Source: Enoplolaimus lenunculus
Lineage: Eukaryota; Nematoda; Enoplea; Enoplida; Thoracostomopsidae
Length of the DNA: 64,000 bases
Assembly (NCBI GenBank): GCA_030248215.1
Contig: JASANG010001409.1
Location: 1-64,000 of the forward strand
Direction: 5' to 3'
Below the pieces are notes generated by a model, which saw only the letters and a program-made list of their open reading frames with translations, was not told where the DNA came from and made no database searches. A program made the position numbers and the translations under genes. Below are positions 1 through 12,637 of this stretch, piece after piece; position 1 is the first letter of the stretch, and every line of letters starts with the position of its first letter.

Positions 1-267
1 TTGTCGTTATTACTTGGTTCAGGTACAGTATAAAATATAACATAGTAAAACTAATACAGTCCGTTGGCTACCTTGGTTTTCAACCTTCAAAATAAGGTTT
101 TTACTAGTATAGTGTATTGGAATAGTGTAGTCAAGGACGGTTTTACAAAATGAACATTGGCACATTTTCCAAGCTCATTGCTCTGACTGCGCTGACAGAC
201 CATGCCATTGCATTTAGCAACTCCTATGTTGCTGTGATTTGATATGCGACGTATATAAAAGACTTAC

Positions 268-1951
268 TTTCATCAGGTAGTACAATAACCCGATGGTCAG
301 CGACGTTAATACTGGTTCATTATCCTCGCGCGAAAATGTTATAGTTACAAATGTGCTTGGATCCCAGAAACAACATATAGTTTAAATTAACTCGAGCTTT
401 GTCGATGAAACTAACCAAAAACGAAAGTGAGAAAAATATAAAACTGAGTCAAGATTTGATTAAAATACATGAATAACAGCTAACCAGTTTACCAATTTCT
501 CAAAGTCACGTTTGGTAACGGTGTAGAATATTCAAAAGCCCTGATGATCCAGGTATTAATAGTGAAGCTACATGAGGAACTACGCAAAAATATGTGAGCA
601 TAAATCTGGCCGAAACAAAGTGGAACAATACCCCAGACTTCATAAAACACTTACGTACATTAATTTTGAGCACAGCCGTGTTTTGGTGATCATAATCAGT
701 GTCGTAATCAAAGCTTTCATCAATTTCAATCTCAGCAAACTTTTTCGGCTGAACAAATAGGAGAAAAAATGGTATAAGCACAAACATTATAAATGAAAAA
801 TTTTGCACACGCGCCTGTGTATAAAAATCGCAGATTATGGAACTAAGGCCATATCATCGAAAGTTTAACTTAAAAATCTTACTTTGGCGCTGAAATATGC
901 GTATATATTTATTATACATAACAATTCATTCAAGCATCCTACCTCTACTAACTCACCTCATTATTTTGCTCAATTTCAAAGCCTAAGGCTGGCTTTCATA
1001 ATCCCCGTCATAACTCAAACTCGTTTTTTACCTCTCATCCTCATGTCACAATCTCAGGCGGATGTACCGAGTGCGACTGAGTAATTAACATTGTACCTGA
1101 AATAGCTAATCGGGCATCTCTAGTATATACTTGCACAGCAAACCACCAAAATTTAAGCTTGAGAGGCAAACCACAGAGACTTTTCAAACAACCACCTACG
1201 GATGCGGTTCTGAACAAGCCGAATCCAAAAGCCAAATCCAGCACATCTGTATTAACAAGAATTGGAAAAAACCTGCTAACTGAATGAATATTTTTGTTTC
1301 AAGTCACAAATTTGAGAGACTGAGGTTGGCACGAAATCATTGCTGTTTGCGAAAAAATTAATTTGCTGGAACAAAAACCAACCAATTGGATGAAAAATGT
1401 GCAAGTGTTGAGATCATTGGTAATTTGAAAGGTTATTATCGAGCTTGGAATTCGGATTCGGTCAAATTGTACCCTCTATGCCGCCCTGAAAAGTGGCGGA
1501 TCCAGGAATTTCTTAAATGGGAGTCGGGTGCAGCATCTGTTGCGGAAACGCAATACTGGCAAGGTAGAAACCTTATCATTTTAATCGAAAAAATTTTGTG
1601 AGGTGAAAAAATTGTAAGGTAAATCATTTTATCATAAAAAATTTTTGAGGAAATCATTACCTTATCTTTTTTACAAAACATTTTCTGAGGGAAATATTTG
1701 TAAGGTTAGGACGTTAACATTTTATCACAAAGAATTTCTCGATGGGCGTACGCCCGCCTCTCTCTGGATCCGCAAGTAACCCTGACTACTGTATATGTCT
1801 AAGCCAAAATCAAACGCTTTTGGCATAAAAAACCAAACAACTTTTTGGCATTATTCTTTAATATGAATTTTTAAAAATAACCAATCAAAGAAACAAACAA
1901 AGCAAACAGCTTCACTTACCCAAAGCGAATAAACCATACCAACGTTTCCAT
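268..1951 (-). pseudogene. Truncated LAMP-like pseudogene in the left arm
   Basis: This is the inverted counterpart of the promoter and first four exons of the intact LAMP gene (28795-30392). Exon 1 starts with ATG at 1951 but has one extra base before its donor, changing the frame. Exon 2 (about 960-1100) reads [17 protein letters not shown] and then a stop. Exon 3 (about 656-745) stays open and reads PKKFAEIEIDESFDYD, one codon longer than the right copy. Exon 4 (268 to ~363) has lost its acceptor AG. Exons 5-9 are absent because the palindrome ends in intron 4. The copy therefore cannot encode LAMP. Part of the damage could be consensus error if this arm was badly assembled. Confidence 0.8.
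1492..1774. mobile_element. MITE with GCGGATCCAG ends, left arm
   Basis: The short inverted ends GTGGCGGATCCAGGAATTTC and CTCTGGATCCGC flank AT-rich DNA with repeated AAGGTAGAAACCTTA-like words. A relative is at 53905-54120. Confidence 0.5.
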
Positions 1952-2828
1952 TTTTAGTTAACGATCGGCTGCGCTTTTTATATACTGACAACTCTAAAAC
2001 ATGCAAAATGTAGTTCATATTGCTAGTACAACCAACGCAAGTTTCAAATATCCACGCAAAATTAAAGCATATAGGAATCCATACAACTCACAGCAGTCTT
2101 ACCTTTCATTATTCACTACTTACCGCTTGTTGCAGCGCCTAAATCAATCACCGTCAAACTTAAATACTAGCTAAAGAATTAGCGCGACATGTATGTTAAA
2201 TAATCGCGAGTATAATGGTACAGTAATAGAACACAAAGCAACAAATTTTTTTGCAGCACTACGCTTGTATCATGTCCCAAATTGCCCTGGTCATAGCACT
2301 AGCGTAATCACAAATCGTTCAATAAGGTGCACGAAATTCTTTATAAAAACTTCAAGCATTTAAATCCATAAAATCTGCCAATCTACTATAACTTTTAGGA
2401 TTTAAAATAGCGACCAAAAAATTTGTAGTTTTTTAATATTTTATCCTTCTAAAGATCACTTCCGTGGTAAATGTATTTAATGCGTGGGGTATGATGTGCG
2501 AGATTCACATGCAGGCAAACCGCAATTTGTCCCACCTTGATTTTATCGTCGAGATTAAAATTCCGGTTCTAACAAACAATGCTTGAGTGTCATATGACAT
2601 TCACAAAGCACCACTCTCACATGTTAATGCGTATAAGAGCCATTATTTCACGTGATACAGTAGTGGAACATTTATCCTTCGGGATGTAACGGATGATAAA
2701 AATAACGGAAACGGAAACGACAACGGATAGTGATCTGTTTGTAAAATTTTGAAGAAAAAATAGCAGATGCACCTAAAATTTGAAGATTTTGGATGAATTT
2801 CGTAACATTTATTTCATATCTAACAATA

Positions 2829-2917
2829 GCAGCAAAAAATGGTGAGTTAAATTGACTCTCCCCGAAATAGGCTTTGCGGCACTACACAAACTGAGTCACA
2901 CCGGCAGAGTCTAACGC
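2829..2917. mobile_element. Half of a GAGTC-type MITE, left arm
   Basis: Reads GCAAAAAATGGTGAGTTAAA then GACTC and ACACAAACTGAGTC, matching one half of the family C elements (see 41008-41220). The second half is missing. Confidence 0.6.
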
Positions 2918-3071
2918 GCGAAATGTGTTGTACTTGTAATGACTTTGGCTGGGGTTGCAAAACCATGCTTAAGTGCGACTTATAGTAACTTGAGTATACG
3001 GTCTTAGTAATTGCTTAACTATTTGGCCGTCTTTAAAAGCGTTAAGCAAACACTTAAGAAGCTGACTAAAT

Positions 3072-4873
3072 TATGCGGGGTTCACGTTACAACCGGGGCA
3101 GGCGGGACACGGTTTGTCCCATGTTGATTCGACGTCAAGGTTAAAATTCGAGCACTCACATCGGGTGAACAGACAAAAGTCGAATGCCATATGACATTAG
3201 CTTACAAACCACCTGTTATCATTCCAACCAAGCTGCACGTATTTTTATTAAAGAATTAATTAAAAATAGGTTTTCAATTAACATTCGACAACAAGAATTT
3301 CATATAGCGCGCGCAAGTTATTAAAAAGTAGCCACATCACGATTAATTTCCCAAAATTCACTACAAATTTTGCTCAAATTTCCTGGTTTGTTCTTAAAAT
3401 GATTAGTACTGTTGTAGTAGAAAAGTGCCCATATAGGCCTATAATAATTATCAGTAGTTACAGTTAGCAAGATACCAGATGCTAAGAGTAGTTAAAGTAA
3501 ACTGGGGGCCGTTGCCGACCTAAGTCTTAGTCAACCGTAAACAATAAAAACAATAAAAGTTAAAATTCATTCAACTAATCGAATCAGTTCTTCGACACAA
3601 AAACTGCTGTTTTTCGCCAGGCGAGCTCCTTTTTATAGGCTCTTTTTGTCCTTGATTCTGGTTGACAAATGGGCTCATTATCGTAGCCTAAAATTTTCAA
3701 TAATTTGAATTCGCGCTATATTTAAAATTTTAAAGCAATTTTGTTTCGAAACTTTACGCTTGAATAATTTTGTTAGGCAGTTTACGCCAAAACAATAGAA
3801 TTAATTTGGCCAATTCTTAAGAAAATTTTAGTAAGTTTATAAAATTTAAACTTTATTTTTGGTATGCGGTTCTTAATGACCTTGTTTACATCGATTTTAG
3901 CACAATTTATACTTTTTGTGCTTTTGTCAGCATAAATTCCTCTTTACTTTAATTCGCGAAATACTATTCAATTTTTAAACAAAATTTACAAAATTTACAA
4001 AATTTACAAAATTTGCCGCCTCACTTTTCACGGCCAAAATTTTTTAAAGCAAGTAAAACTCACTACTTCAATTTGTGGCGCATCCGTTGCCACCAAGTTA
4101 ATTGATTCTATGAAAAATATTTTTGTCAAAAACACTTTCGTTTTTGACCTTCAAAAATTTTAAGGAAGAGTAAAGTGTGAACATCACACTTTACTAAAAG
4201 TTTTTTTTAACATTTCAAGTGCAAGTGCTCATCACTTGCACTTGATTATTACATCAAGTTGTGTTAACTTTCTTTCAACTTTTATTTTTAAGTTTTGTTT
4301 TTAAGTATTGTTTTTGTTGACAGAGTTTATTTGAACTCGGGTCGGGAGGGTCCCCCCAACCATGTTGCTCAAGAGTGAACGGTGTTCTCCGCGAGGGTAA
4401 ACCCAGGTCTGAAATCAGACCCGGCTAGGTACGGTAACTGTATGACGAACGCTCTGCAGTCGCTTTAACTGTATCTAGTTGGAGGCCACAGTACCTTCGG
4501 GGCTGGTCAATGGCTGACGACAGGTGTAGATCTATTGGAATCTCTTGAGTAACTTTAAATTTGAAATTAACTTTTTTTGACCTGTTGGGCGTCTTGCTTA
4601 TTTTGTCCTTCAATCAAACTCTGTTGTTTTCTGTTCCGTAAACCACCGCTCTCAAATGGACATTTGAAAGTATGTCATATGATATTCGCGGACAATACCT
4701 CGAATATCATATGATATTGAAGTACAAAAGGTGATCCACACATGATAATAGCAGACAAATACGAATTTTTGAATACTATATATGGTTTATAAGCAGACAA
4801 AATGTTACTCAATAGTCTAATAGGGACAAAACGTGTCCCAAGCTGCCCCTGTTATAACGTGAACCCCGCATTA
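3072..4873. mobile_element. 1.8-kb TIR element, left arm
   Basis: The ends are inverted repeats: TGCGGGGTTCACGTTACAAC with GGGACACGGTTTGTCCC at the left, and the complementary GGGACAAAACGTGTCCC with AACGTGAACCCCGCA at the right. Inside are strong palindromes at 4170-4194 (GTAAAGTGTG/CACACTTTAC) and 4216-4244 (CAAGTGCAAGTG/CACTTGCACTTG), plus CATATGATATT words. No transposase-length frame is visible. A relative of its left end occurs at about 2500-2630. Confidence 0.65.
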
Positions 4874-6198
4874 GATACACTACAAAAATTACCTGTTCAA
4901 GCGTACTAACCTTGATCTAATTGAAGCTGTAGATTCATGATGCCTTAAGTTCATTGTCATGACACCCGCCGATATTTTTCTTTTTTGGTTAGTTAAGCGT
5001 AAGTTAGTAAATATATACATAAGTACGATGTCAGAAACCCAGCCAGTGGTAAATAAAAATTTTCAAGTATATTCAATCCAAAAGTAGCTTAAATTTTTTC
5101 TGTCTCGTTGACGACATATGCTGAGCTGAATCTGCCTGTGTCGAGCCATATTTTTCCTCCTATAGCCATATAGTCCACCATACTATACTTTTTGCTACGG
5201 ATGTCGAAATATCGGATAGTGCAAGCACCGCCAAATAATAGAATAGTTAACGGAAATCGGAACCGGATATCAACCTGATTGTAATACACGAACCCGCCCG
5301 TTTTTACGTATTTTATTCAGTGGCAAATCCAGATATTCTTCGGGGAGATGCACCAGGGGATAATGTTAAGTTAAGTATGTATGCATGAATGTATATATGT
5401 ATCTCTAACGAGAAGAACCTCAAAGTGGTGAAGATGCACTCATTAAAGCGGATCTTGCAACAATTTCTAGCCTCTGATACCTTGGTTGTTACTAGGACGA
5501 AGAGGTTTTGTGTTCTTTTTCCCGTATTTTCAAAAATCACCATAAGTGCCATCATAGCTTACGTTGGTTTTAACCCTGAAAAAAATTAACACTCGGCAGC
5601 CAGCGGGGGAATGCATGCCCCATATCCACCCTGAATAGCCTTTAAAAACCCAAATAAACGTTTCGTTGGTTTTTTCCTGTGTCCAGCCCTAGTTTTAAAG
5701 GCTTTCGCGATGCGTGTAAATGTGAGTATTGCGTTCATGTAAAATTGCACTTACAATTAGTTGCTCATGCTCATAGTATACTTTACGTGATGAGGAACTT
5801 TTACGATAAAGGTAGGATTCAGACCACCAGGCTCTCGGCTGGGAGGGGTCTCACATAGCTACAGTAGCGTAACGAATGAGCCGGGGACGGGTGGCTGTCA
5901 CGTTTTGTGGAGACTTTATACTCTGTCTACGTGTACCTAAATTGCTATATAGAAGACAATACTGGTCTCTGATGCTCTACGGAATAGTTTTCAAACATAT
6001 TTAAGTTCTCGCCTTGGCCCATATTCTCAAATGCGTACAGCACCTATCACCAGTTAACGATAAGTTTTCAAACTGACCAAAATCTGCAATTGCAGATCTC
6101 AAAAAATCTCAAAATAAGTTAAAGAAGTATAGCGCAAATCAAACGCGAACAATGTGCTGAATTTAAAAGCTGTCACGATGCAATTGTTTCCAAATTTA

Positions 6199-6337
6199 GG
6201 CCCATGTAAAGATCAGGAGCGGAACGTTTTTCTGTGGGACTACAAACTAATTTTTTTGCTTGACTTAGCTTTAGGCTAATGCTTAGGTTTAGGAGTATAC
6301 TTATAATGCTGTTCCGCCCCTGTTGTTTAGTTGGCCC
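6199..6337. mobile_element. TTAGGC MITE, subfamily A, left arm
   Basis: Ends are GGCCCATGTAAAGATCAGG and CCGCCCCTGTTG...GGCC. It is bounded by the exact 8-bp duplication CAAATTTA on both sides (ending at 6198, starting at 6338), as in hAT elements. The inside has degraded TTAGGC words. Confidence 0.8.
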
Positions 6338-6398
6338 AAATTTACAGCACCTATCACCAACTAGTGCTAGGTGCTACACACATTTGAAAGTATGGGCG

Positions 6399-6650
6399 CA
6401 CTGCAAATTGGATGAGTTGATTAATCAATTCAGGTAGCGAGTTGGTTATTTATAAATTAATATCAGTAAACATTAACTCACTCTGAGTTGAGTCGATTCG
6501 CACTCTGAGTTGAGTTGACTCATGGGTGAGTTGATTAGTTAACTTAGAATGAACTAAATCAACTCAAAATTCTGAGATGTGATAATCCTAACTCAGACTG
6601 AGTGATTCAACTCATTTTGAGTTAAGATCAACTCACTGAAATTTACAGTG
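6399..6650. mobile_element. GAGTT-type MITE (family D), left arm
   Basis: The ends are GCACTGCAAATT and AAATTTACAGTG. The body is built of reiterated GAGTTGA/TCAACTC words in inverted order, so the whole element can fold into a hairpin. Confidence 0.75.
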
Positions 6651-6978
6651 GCGATTGTTTTAGGTTTTGCTATTAACCGAGTTGTATTTCCTAGCGATGC
6701 TTGAAATGGAAACCATATGCACTAATTGGCCTTCGAGAGGCTAATAGGTTTCTTAACTTAGGATGGTTTTATTAAAATGTAAACAAACAAGTCCTAATGT
6801 ACGTACGTAAACAACTAATGATCGTATGCAAGTATAAAGTAAAATGGTTAAACACCGTGGGAACATTGCCAAATGTTGCCCATTTAACGCTTTTGTCGCC
6901 CAAAAATAATCGCGCAAAACCCCAAAACGACACTGTTATGTATTTTTTATTCATGAACAATCAAATATTCGGTGGGTG

Positions 6979-7212
6979 TACACTGTAAATTTCAGTGAGT
7001 TGATTTTAACTCAGAATGAGTTGAATCACTCAGTCTGAGTTAGGACTATCAGAACTCAGAGAATTTTAAGTTGATTCAATTCATTTTGAATTAATGAATT
7101 AACTCACCCGGAGTCTAGTGAACTCAGAGAGTGAACTCATAGTAAGAATCAACTCAACTCAGAGTGAGTTAATGTTTACCGAGATTAATCAACTCATTGG
7201 AATTTAGAGTGT
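6979..7212. mobile_element. GAGTT-type MITE (family D), left arm
   Basis: Second left-arm copy: ACACTGTAAATTTCAGTGAG at one end and CATTGGAATTTAGAGTGT at the other, with the same reiterated words. Confidence 0.75.
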
Positions 7213-7572
7213 AACCAGATATACATTTCCGTTTCCGGTAAAAATCAGTGTCCGTTTCCGTTTCCGTTTACCAAAATACCGGAAACTGCTAATTTTGTAC
7301 TCAAAATTAGTTAAAATTCACGTATATAAACTGGCAATTTTCATAACAAACGTGCTGCAATTGTTCAGCCAAGGTCTTAAAAATTTCATTGCGTCCGCTA
7401 TTTTTGCTTTAAATTTTGAAAAAGCGCAGTGAGTATTTGGATGCGTTAATTGTGTTGGCAGAAAAATAAAACATCTTCGAACGTTTTTTACTTCAATATC
7501 CCTTTACGTTATTTTGATCGCTATCCGTTTCCGTTTCTGTTATTTTTACTATCCGTTTGCATCCTGTTTAAT
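7213..7572. mobile_element. Element rich in CCGTTTCCGTT words, left arm
   Basis: Reiterated TCCGTTTCCG at both ends (about 7228-7275 and 7510-7560), inverted with respect to the right part, around AT-rich DNA. Related words occur at 2690-2745 and 8200-8260. The mirror lies at about 23160-23530. Confidence 0.4.
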
Positions 7573-7710
7573 GTGTTAAATTGAAATTTTTTTCTGGTAT
7601 CTATTTTAGTTATGTGTCGCCGTAAACTAACCTCCGGTAATAGGCTTAGACATGAGAAAAGACCTAAGCGTAAACCTATACTAAACTTAAGCCTACACGG
7701 TTAGCGCAGT

Positions 7711-7888
7711 GGGTCCATAGATCTTGGGCGGATGGTTTTAATCGCTGTTCTTCAATAGAGTAAGCTTAAACTTTAGACTAATTTTTCCTTACTCAGGCTT
7801 AGATTTAGGCTCAAGTAGGTTTACGCATAGGCTCAGGCTTAGAAATATGCTTGTACTACAGTTCCGTTCTGCAGTTCTATACATTGCC
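7711..7888. mobile_element. TTAGGC MITE, subfamily A (diverged), left arm
   Basis: Ends GGGTCCATAGATC and GTTCTATACATTG with an internal AGGCTTAGATTTAGGC region. Confidence 0.6.
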
Positions 7889-8433
7889 TCTGTACCGTAA
7901 GCTTAACCGCATAATTCTGTTTAATCCTAAGACGACTTCGGTGGGGCTTTAATGTGAAGCCCTCGAATTTTTAGACAAACTTCTTAATCCCATAATTTTA
8001 CAAACCTATAACAAGCGTTTACCTAATTAGCTTTAGAATATTATGACAGTTATTTTAACGTTATTTTAAAAACTACTGCAGAATTTTAATAAAATGTATC
8101 TATAAGAACTGCGAAAAACACCATTTTTTGTTTAAAAATTTATACAGCCATGCTTGCACGTCTCAATTGTGTTGGTAGAAAAATAAAACATCTTCAAAAC
8201 TTATTTCAATATCCGTTTCCGATATTTTTGCTATGCGTTTTTACAGCCTACAAAATACGGATCCGATTGTTGTAGAATTTTTTATAATTTTTGATTCGAA
8301 ACTTTGGTATGAAATTTTAATTTCATAAAATTTTTGACAGGGGCAATGGATACTATAATACGCAATTTCTTCTTAGCGTATGAACTATTTCGGTTTGAAA
8401 AGCAAAGATTATTACAAAACATGTCCTTAAGGG

Positions 8434-8611
8434 GCCCATGTTACTTTAAGCGGCGTCCAGGTTCCTGGTGGGTCTATAAAAGAGTAGGTTTAGATTCTAG
8501 ACTACATTTTGTTGCTTAGGCTTAGGCTTACGAACACATTTTTGTAACGAGGCGTAGGCTTAGGCTTAGGACTACGCTTAATCTACTGTTACACCCCTTA
8601 AAGTAACATTA
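8434..8611. mobile_element. TTAGGC MITE, subfamily B, left arm
   Basis: Ends CCCATGTTACTTTAAG and CCCTTAAAGTAACATT. The interior is TTGCTTAGGCTTAGGC and CGTAGGCTTAGGC. Subfamily B differs from A by the GTTACTTT ends and the TAGATTCTAGACTAC block. Confidence 0.75.
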
Positions 8612-10057
8612 GCTTGTTTAGAAATCGGAGCCCTGGAGTCACAAGCCTCATTTGCCAATTGCAAAATTGCAGCAGGGATCGAACAACACTGCAATTGATT
8701 GCTTTTAGGGGTTGGGTCAAACTATACGTATATGTTTTATTGATTGAAAGGTCATTGTAAGGTTAATCCTGTGCTTAAACAATTGAGAATCCTGATACGT
8801 AATACATGCCGGTTATATTTATGCTTCATTTAATGTAAATAAAATACAGATTTGTATAGAATAGCGGTACTGGTTATGCGGTAAATATGATGAACGTAAA
8901 GTCCACGGGTTATAAACTAGAAATAAGACGTTGCGTTGGAGTATGACCATGCGTTTACTTTATACAAATTTTTCCATCACAGATCATATGCTCTCGACCT
9001 GTAAAAGGAACCCGTAGTACTGTAGTGATCCGAGTAAGGGGGGAACTGATAATTATTTGGCCTCTTCAGAGCGATCCGTTGCGGACTGTTATTTATTTTC
9101 AAACCGCCTTTCGTTACTGATATATATTCGGTATTGCAACAATCCGTTGAATAAAACGTTTGTCTTGAATCAAAAGCTTGAGCGATAATGCAAGGTTATA
9201 CTGAATGTACTTCCAAAACTTAAGTACGCTTTAAAGTTTCGAAATCAACTTTATTTGGGCCTGGAGTTATTTATGCGCTACAATTAGCGCAATAGACATT
9301 TATAGACTCTAATTAGGGTTAAGGTACTCTATCCGCTACAGATTCTTATTAGAGATACGGACTCCTATTGATTGGGATTCAAAATGGAGACCTCCTCTAA
9401 TGACCCCCCTCTTATTCGGGTCACTACAGTATTAGGACTTTGTCAGCTTTATATATTCACTCAGGGCCGAAGCAGCCACCTTCGTACCCCCCCATTTAGG
9501 GGCGTCCATACCAAAGATGGGATCCGACGACAACACGATTTTAAACAAAAAATAATCGTTAATATTCAACTTGGATGTGCATTTAAAATTGAAAAATTCA
9601 CATTTTGAAAAATATTTTAATCATCGCAAGGGGCCCACAGCCTGTACCGGCACTGCATCAAATATCGAACCTTCTCAATTATCGACCGGATGCAACGCAG
9701 GCACCCGGAAAGTTTGTACCCACGAACTACAGATATATTAGCATCGGATGTTTTTTCAATTTCCACTCATTTTAGGCTACGCTTACAGTTTTAGATTCAC
9801 AGCGATGCTAAGGCTTACATTCACACTCAGTGTCCGCTTTATCTGCGTTTTAAACCTGGAGTTTATAACCATTGCATTTTGCAATATTTGACTTTCTCAG
9901 TTGAACACAATGCGCCTAAAAGCTTAAAAGCGCTATTATTGGTGCATTAGATCGTTCACTTAAGTACGTAATTACTTATTAATAAACAGATTATCTTTTA
10001 AACCGAGACAAAATTTGGCAGTCGTGCTAGTACTAGCAATTTTAGTTTAAGGTTTTG

Positions 10058-10381
10058 ACTCATGTATTGAAAAGTGCGGGAACAGTAGTACAAGCATATT
10101 GCTAAGCCTAAGCCTAAGCCTAAGACTAAGCGTATGGATGAGCCTATTCTTAAGCCTAAGCCTAAGCCTAAGCGTATGGGTGAGCCTATTCTTAAGCCTA
10201 AGCCTAAGCGTAAGCGTATGGATGAGCCTATTCTTAAGCCTAAGCCTAAGACTAAGCGTATGGATGAGCCTATTCTTAAGCCTAAACCTAAGCCTAAGCA
10301 AAAAAATTAGTCTAAAGCTTAAACTGACTCTATTACAGCCCCTCCGGAAAACGATCCGGCCCTGTTCTATACATGGACCAG
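10058..10381. mobile_element. Long TTAGGC MITE with ~45-bp tandem units, left arm
   Basis: Four tandem copies of a unit GCGTATGGATGAGCCTATTC followed by CTTAAGCCTAAGCCTAAG, between A-type ends (CATGTATTGAAA... and ...CTGTTCTATACATGGACC). The unit combines CCTAAG hexamers with a fixed 20-base non-telomeric linker. Leu/Ser-rich frames through it are artefacts. Confidence 0.75.
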
Positions 10382-10839
10382 GGTTTGTCGAATGATAGCA
10401 ATGCTTTCTAATGGTTTACTGGAAAGTTGTTTGGGATTTTGGCATATATAATAAACGGATACTTTTACGAGTCCAGTCAAAAGCGCAACCAAACTAAAAT
10501 ATATTAAAAACAAAAAGACAAAGAAAGAAAGATGAAGATATGAGAGAGAAAGACAGTTAAAGATGAGAAAGACAGATGAAGTGTTAAAAGGAAGAACTAA
10601 GGAGCGACCAAACACAGGCGAATCTAAGGATGGCTTCTTGATCGATCCAGTACTCAACAGGGATCGAAACCATAATATTGTGTGTAAGATTTAGTACTAA
10701 AATTGCGTTTGGCTTGTCGCCCAGTTCTTTCGCGAGTTGTTTGATAGTATTATATATGAACGCCCTCGTAGAAAGTTCTTGATCCGCAACTGAGAGCTGA
10801 AAACACTGAGAGGAGAAAAAGATACTTAAGAAAGGACAG

Positions 10840-10977
10840 TGCGAAAAAAGCAAGAAAGAAAGAAAGAAAGAAAAAATAAAAAAAGAAAGAAAGAAAGAAA
10901 AGAAAGAAGGAAACAAAGAAAGAAATAAGTACAGAAAGAAACAAGGAAAGAGAGAAAGAAAGAAAGAAAGAAAATGA

Positions 10978-11013
<36 letters not shown>

Positions 11014-11085
11014 AAGAAAGAAACAAATAAAGGAAGGAAAGAAAGAAAGAGACAGAAGAAAGAAAGAAACAACGAAAGCTTATGT
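10840..11085 (+). repeat. (GAAA)n microsatellite, left arm
   Basis: Impure tandem GAAA/AAAG tract. Long open frames on the opposite strand read only Phe/Leu/Ser and are compositional. Confidence 0.9.
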
Positions 11086-11269
11086 CCAGCTAATATTCTC
11101 CGGCATCTGCGCTTTAGTTCAAATACCAACAGCGGTTGCGAAACACGACAAGCGTGCAAAACGCTATTTTAGCAATTAGAGCTGTCAAAGATATTATTAC
11201 CGCAGGCAGAAAGGTTGCATAAGCTGGTTCTAATCCTTTCATCCGAAAGAGTACCCGACTTTCACCAAA

Positions 11270-11491
11270 ATGCTTGACAATAAACAAGCCACAAAGGATT
11301 CCGTTAATGCCGTTTTAAACGCTGCGATATTCCTGGTAGTCTATGGCACTTTTAGCTTCCAGGATTCACAGACCGCAACAGCGTTCGCTGCGGTGAGTGC
11401 TTTTGGCTTAGAGGCTTTACGTTCAAATTTAAACCAATTTTTCAAGTTGAAAGCGCTCGTCGTATTGCGTACGGGTTCAGTTCAATTATGA
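11270..11491 (+). other. Open frame in the left arm only
   Basis: A 73-codon frame (MLDNKQATKDSVNAVLN at the start) is open in the left arm, but its mirror at about 18700-18930 is disrupted by small indels. No splice context or family match is seen. The stretch is probably non-coding; the contrast is useful mainly as a marker of arm divergence. Confidence 0.12.
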
Positions 11492-11790
11492 ACGGCTTAA
11501 ACTGAACCAGTAATATTTTGTGGTAACAATGAGCAAAAGCGGTTAGGATTCAACCCTATGCTGGCTTGGTTATATTTTTAACCGTTCAAGTTTCAACGTT
11601 GTTGATACGGTTTCCGGAAAAAATGTTACCTCCGATGAACTTACTAAATGCTGGGGGGCACAACTTTGAATTTCAAACTCGGCTCGCACAAAAAACATGC
11701 TAACTCTAGAAAGCCACAATCCACCTGATTTGAAATTTTACAAAGATCTTTTTATGTATAAACCAAAATAATAATAGATGCTGTAGCATA

Positions 11791-12002
11791 TACACTGCAA
11801 AAATGGTGAGTCAAATTGACTCGCTCCGAAATAGGCTTTTCGGGACTACATAAACTGAGTCAATTCCGCCAGAGTCTAATTCGGATCACTGTGCGAGTCG
11901 GGTGAGTCGAATTTGGCGGGGTCGAATTGGACTCAGTTTGTGTAGTCGCGAAAAGCCTATTTCGAAGAGAGTCAATTTGACTCACCAATTTTTGCAGTGT
12001 AC
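11791..12002. mobile_element. GAGTC-type MITE (family C), left arm
   Basis: About 210 bp, almost entirely two ~100-bp inverted halves: TACACTGCAAAAATGGTGAG... and ...CTCACCAATTTTTGCAGTGT. The halves are packed with GAGTC/GACTC words. Confidence 0.85.
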
Positions 12003-12440
12003 GCGTTTGAGAATATGAACACAGATTGCCAAGCTTATACACCTACTGAATAACCGGCGTATAATTTCCCCACACCGTATCTTGAAACTTTTGATATTTA
12101 GCAAGAATTTACTGAAAATACGGTTGACTCATGACAGATTGTGGTCGGGTCAAAATTTAACAGACCCAGTGTCTCGCAACTTGACCTAATTTTAGGCAGT
12201 TTTAGTAGCAAACGCGAAATGTTGTAGGATATTAACTTGCAGACGTCAAAACTAACTTTTCTCGCAAGTTATTCTCGCTCGCGAAGAAAAATCCATTTTA
12301 AACGAAATTATCCGGTTCCGAAATAAAATCGTCGTACACACCTGAGTCCGGATCCAGGCGGAAGTTGGTATAAAATAAAATTATTCCACTAGGTTTAACA
12401 TATCGGCAATTTTTCGACGCAGAACGCTCATGAAAAGTTC

Positions 12441-12637
12441 GGTCCATGTATAGAACATGGCCGGATCGTTTTCTGGCGGGGCTGTAATAGCGTCCGTTTA
12501 AGCTTTAGACTAATTTTTTCACTTAATCTTAGGCTTTGGCTTTGAAATACGCTCATCCTTACGCTTCGGTTTAGGCTTAGGGTTGGGCTTAGGAATACGT
12601 TTATACTAATGTTCCGGCCCTGTCGTATACACTGGTC
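12441..12637. mobile_element. TTAGGC MITE, subfamily A (GGCCGG variant), left arm
   Basis: Ends GGTCCATGTATAGAACATGG and CCGGCCCTGTCGTATACACT, with TTTAGGCTTAGGG inside. Confidence 0.7.

Noticed and set aside
10047-10395. Long Leu/Ser- and Arg/Leu-rich open frames on both strands
   Set aside because: They are translations of CCTAAG/TTAGGC repeats in a MITE; the same happens at 19809-20157 and 44139-44375.
10584-11159. 191-codon Phe-rich open frame, and similar ones at 19109-19507
   Set aside because: Produced by the (GAAA)n microsatellite; no splice or start context.
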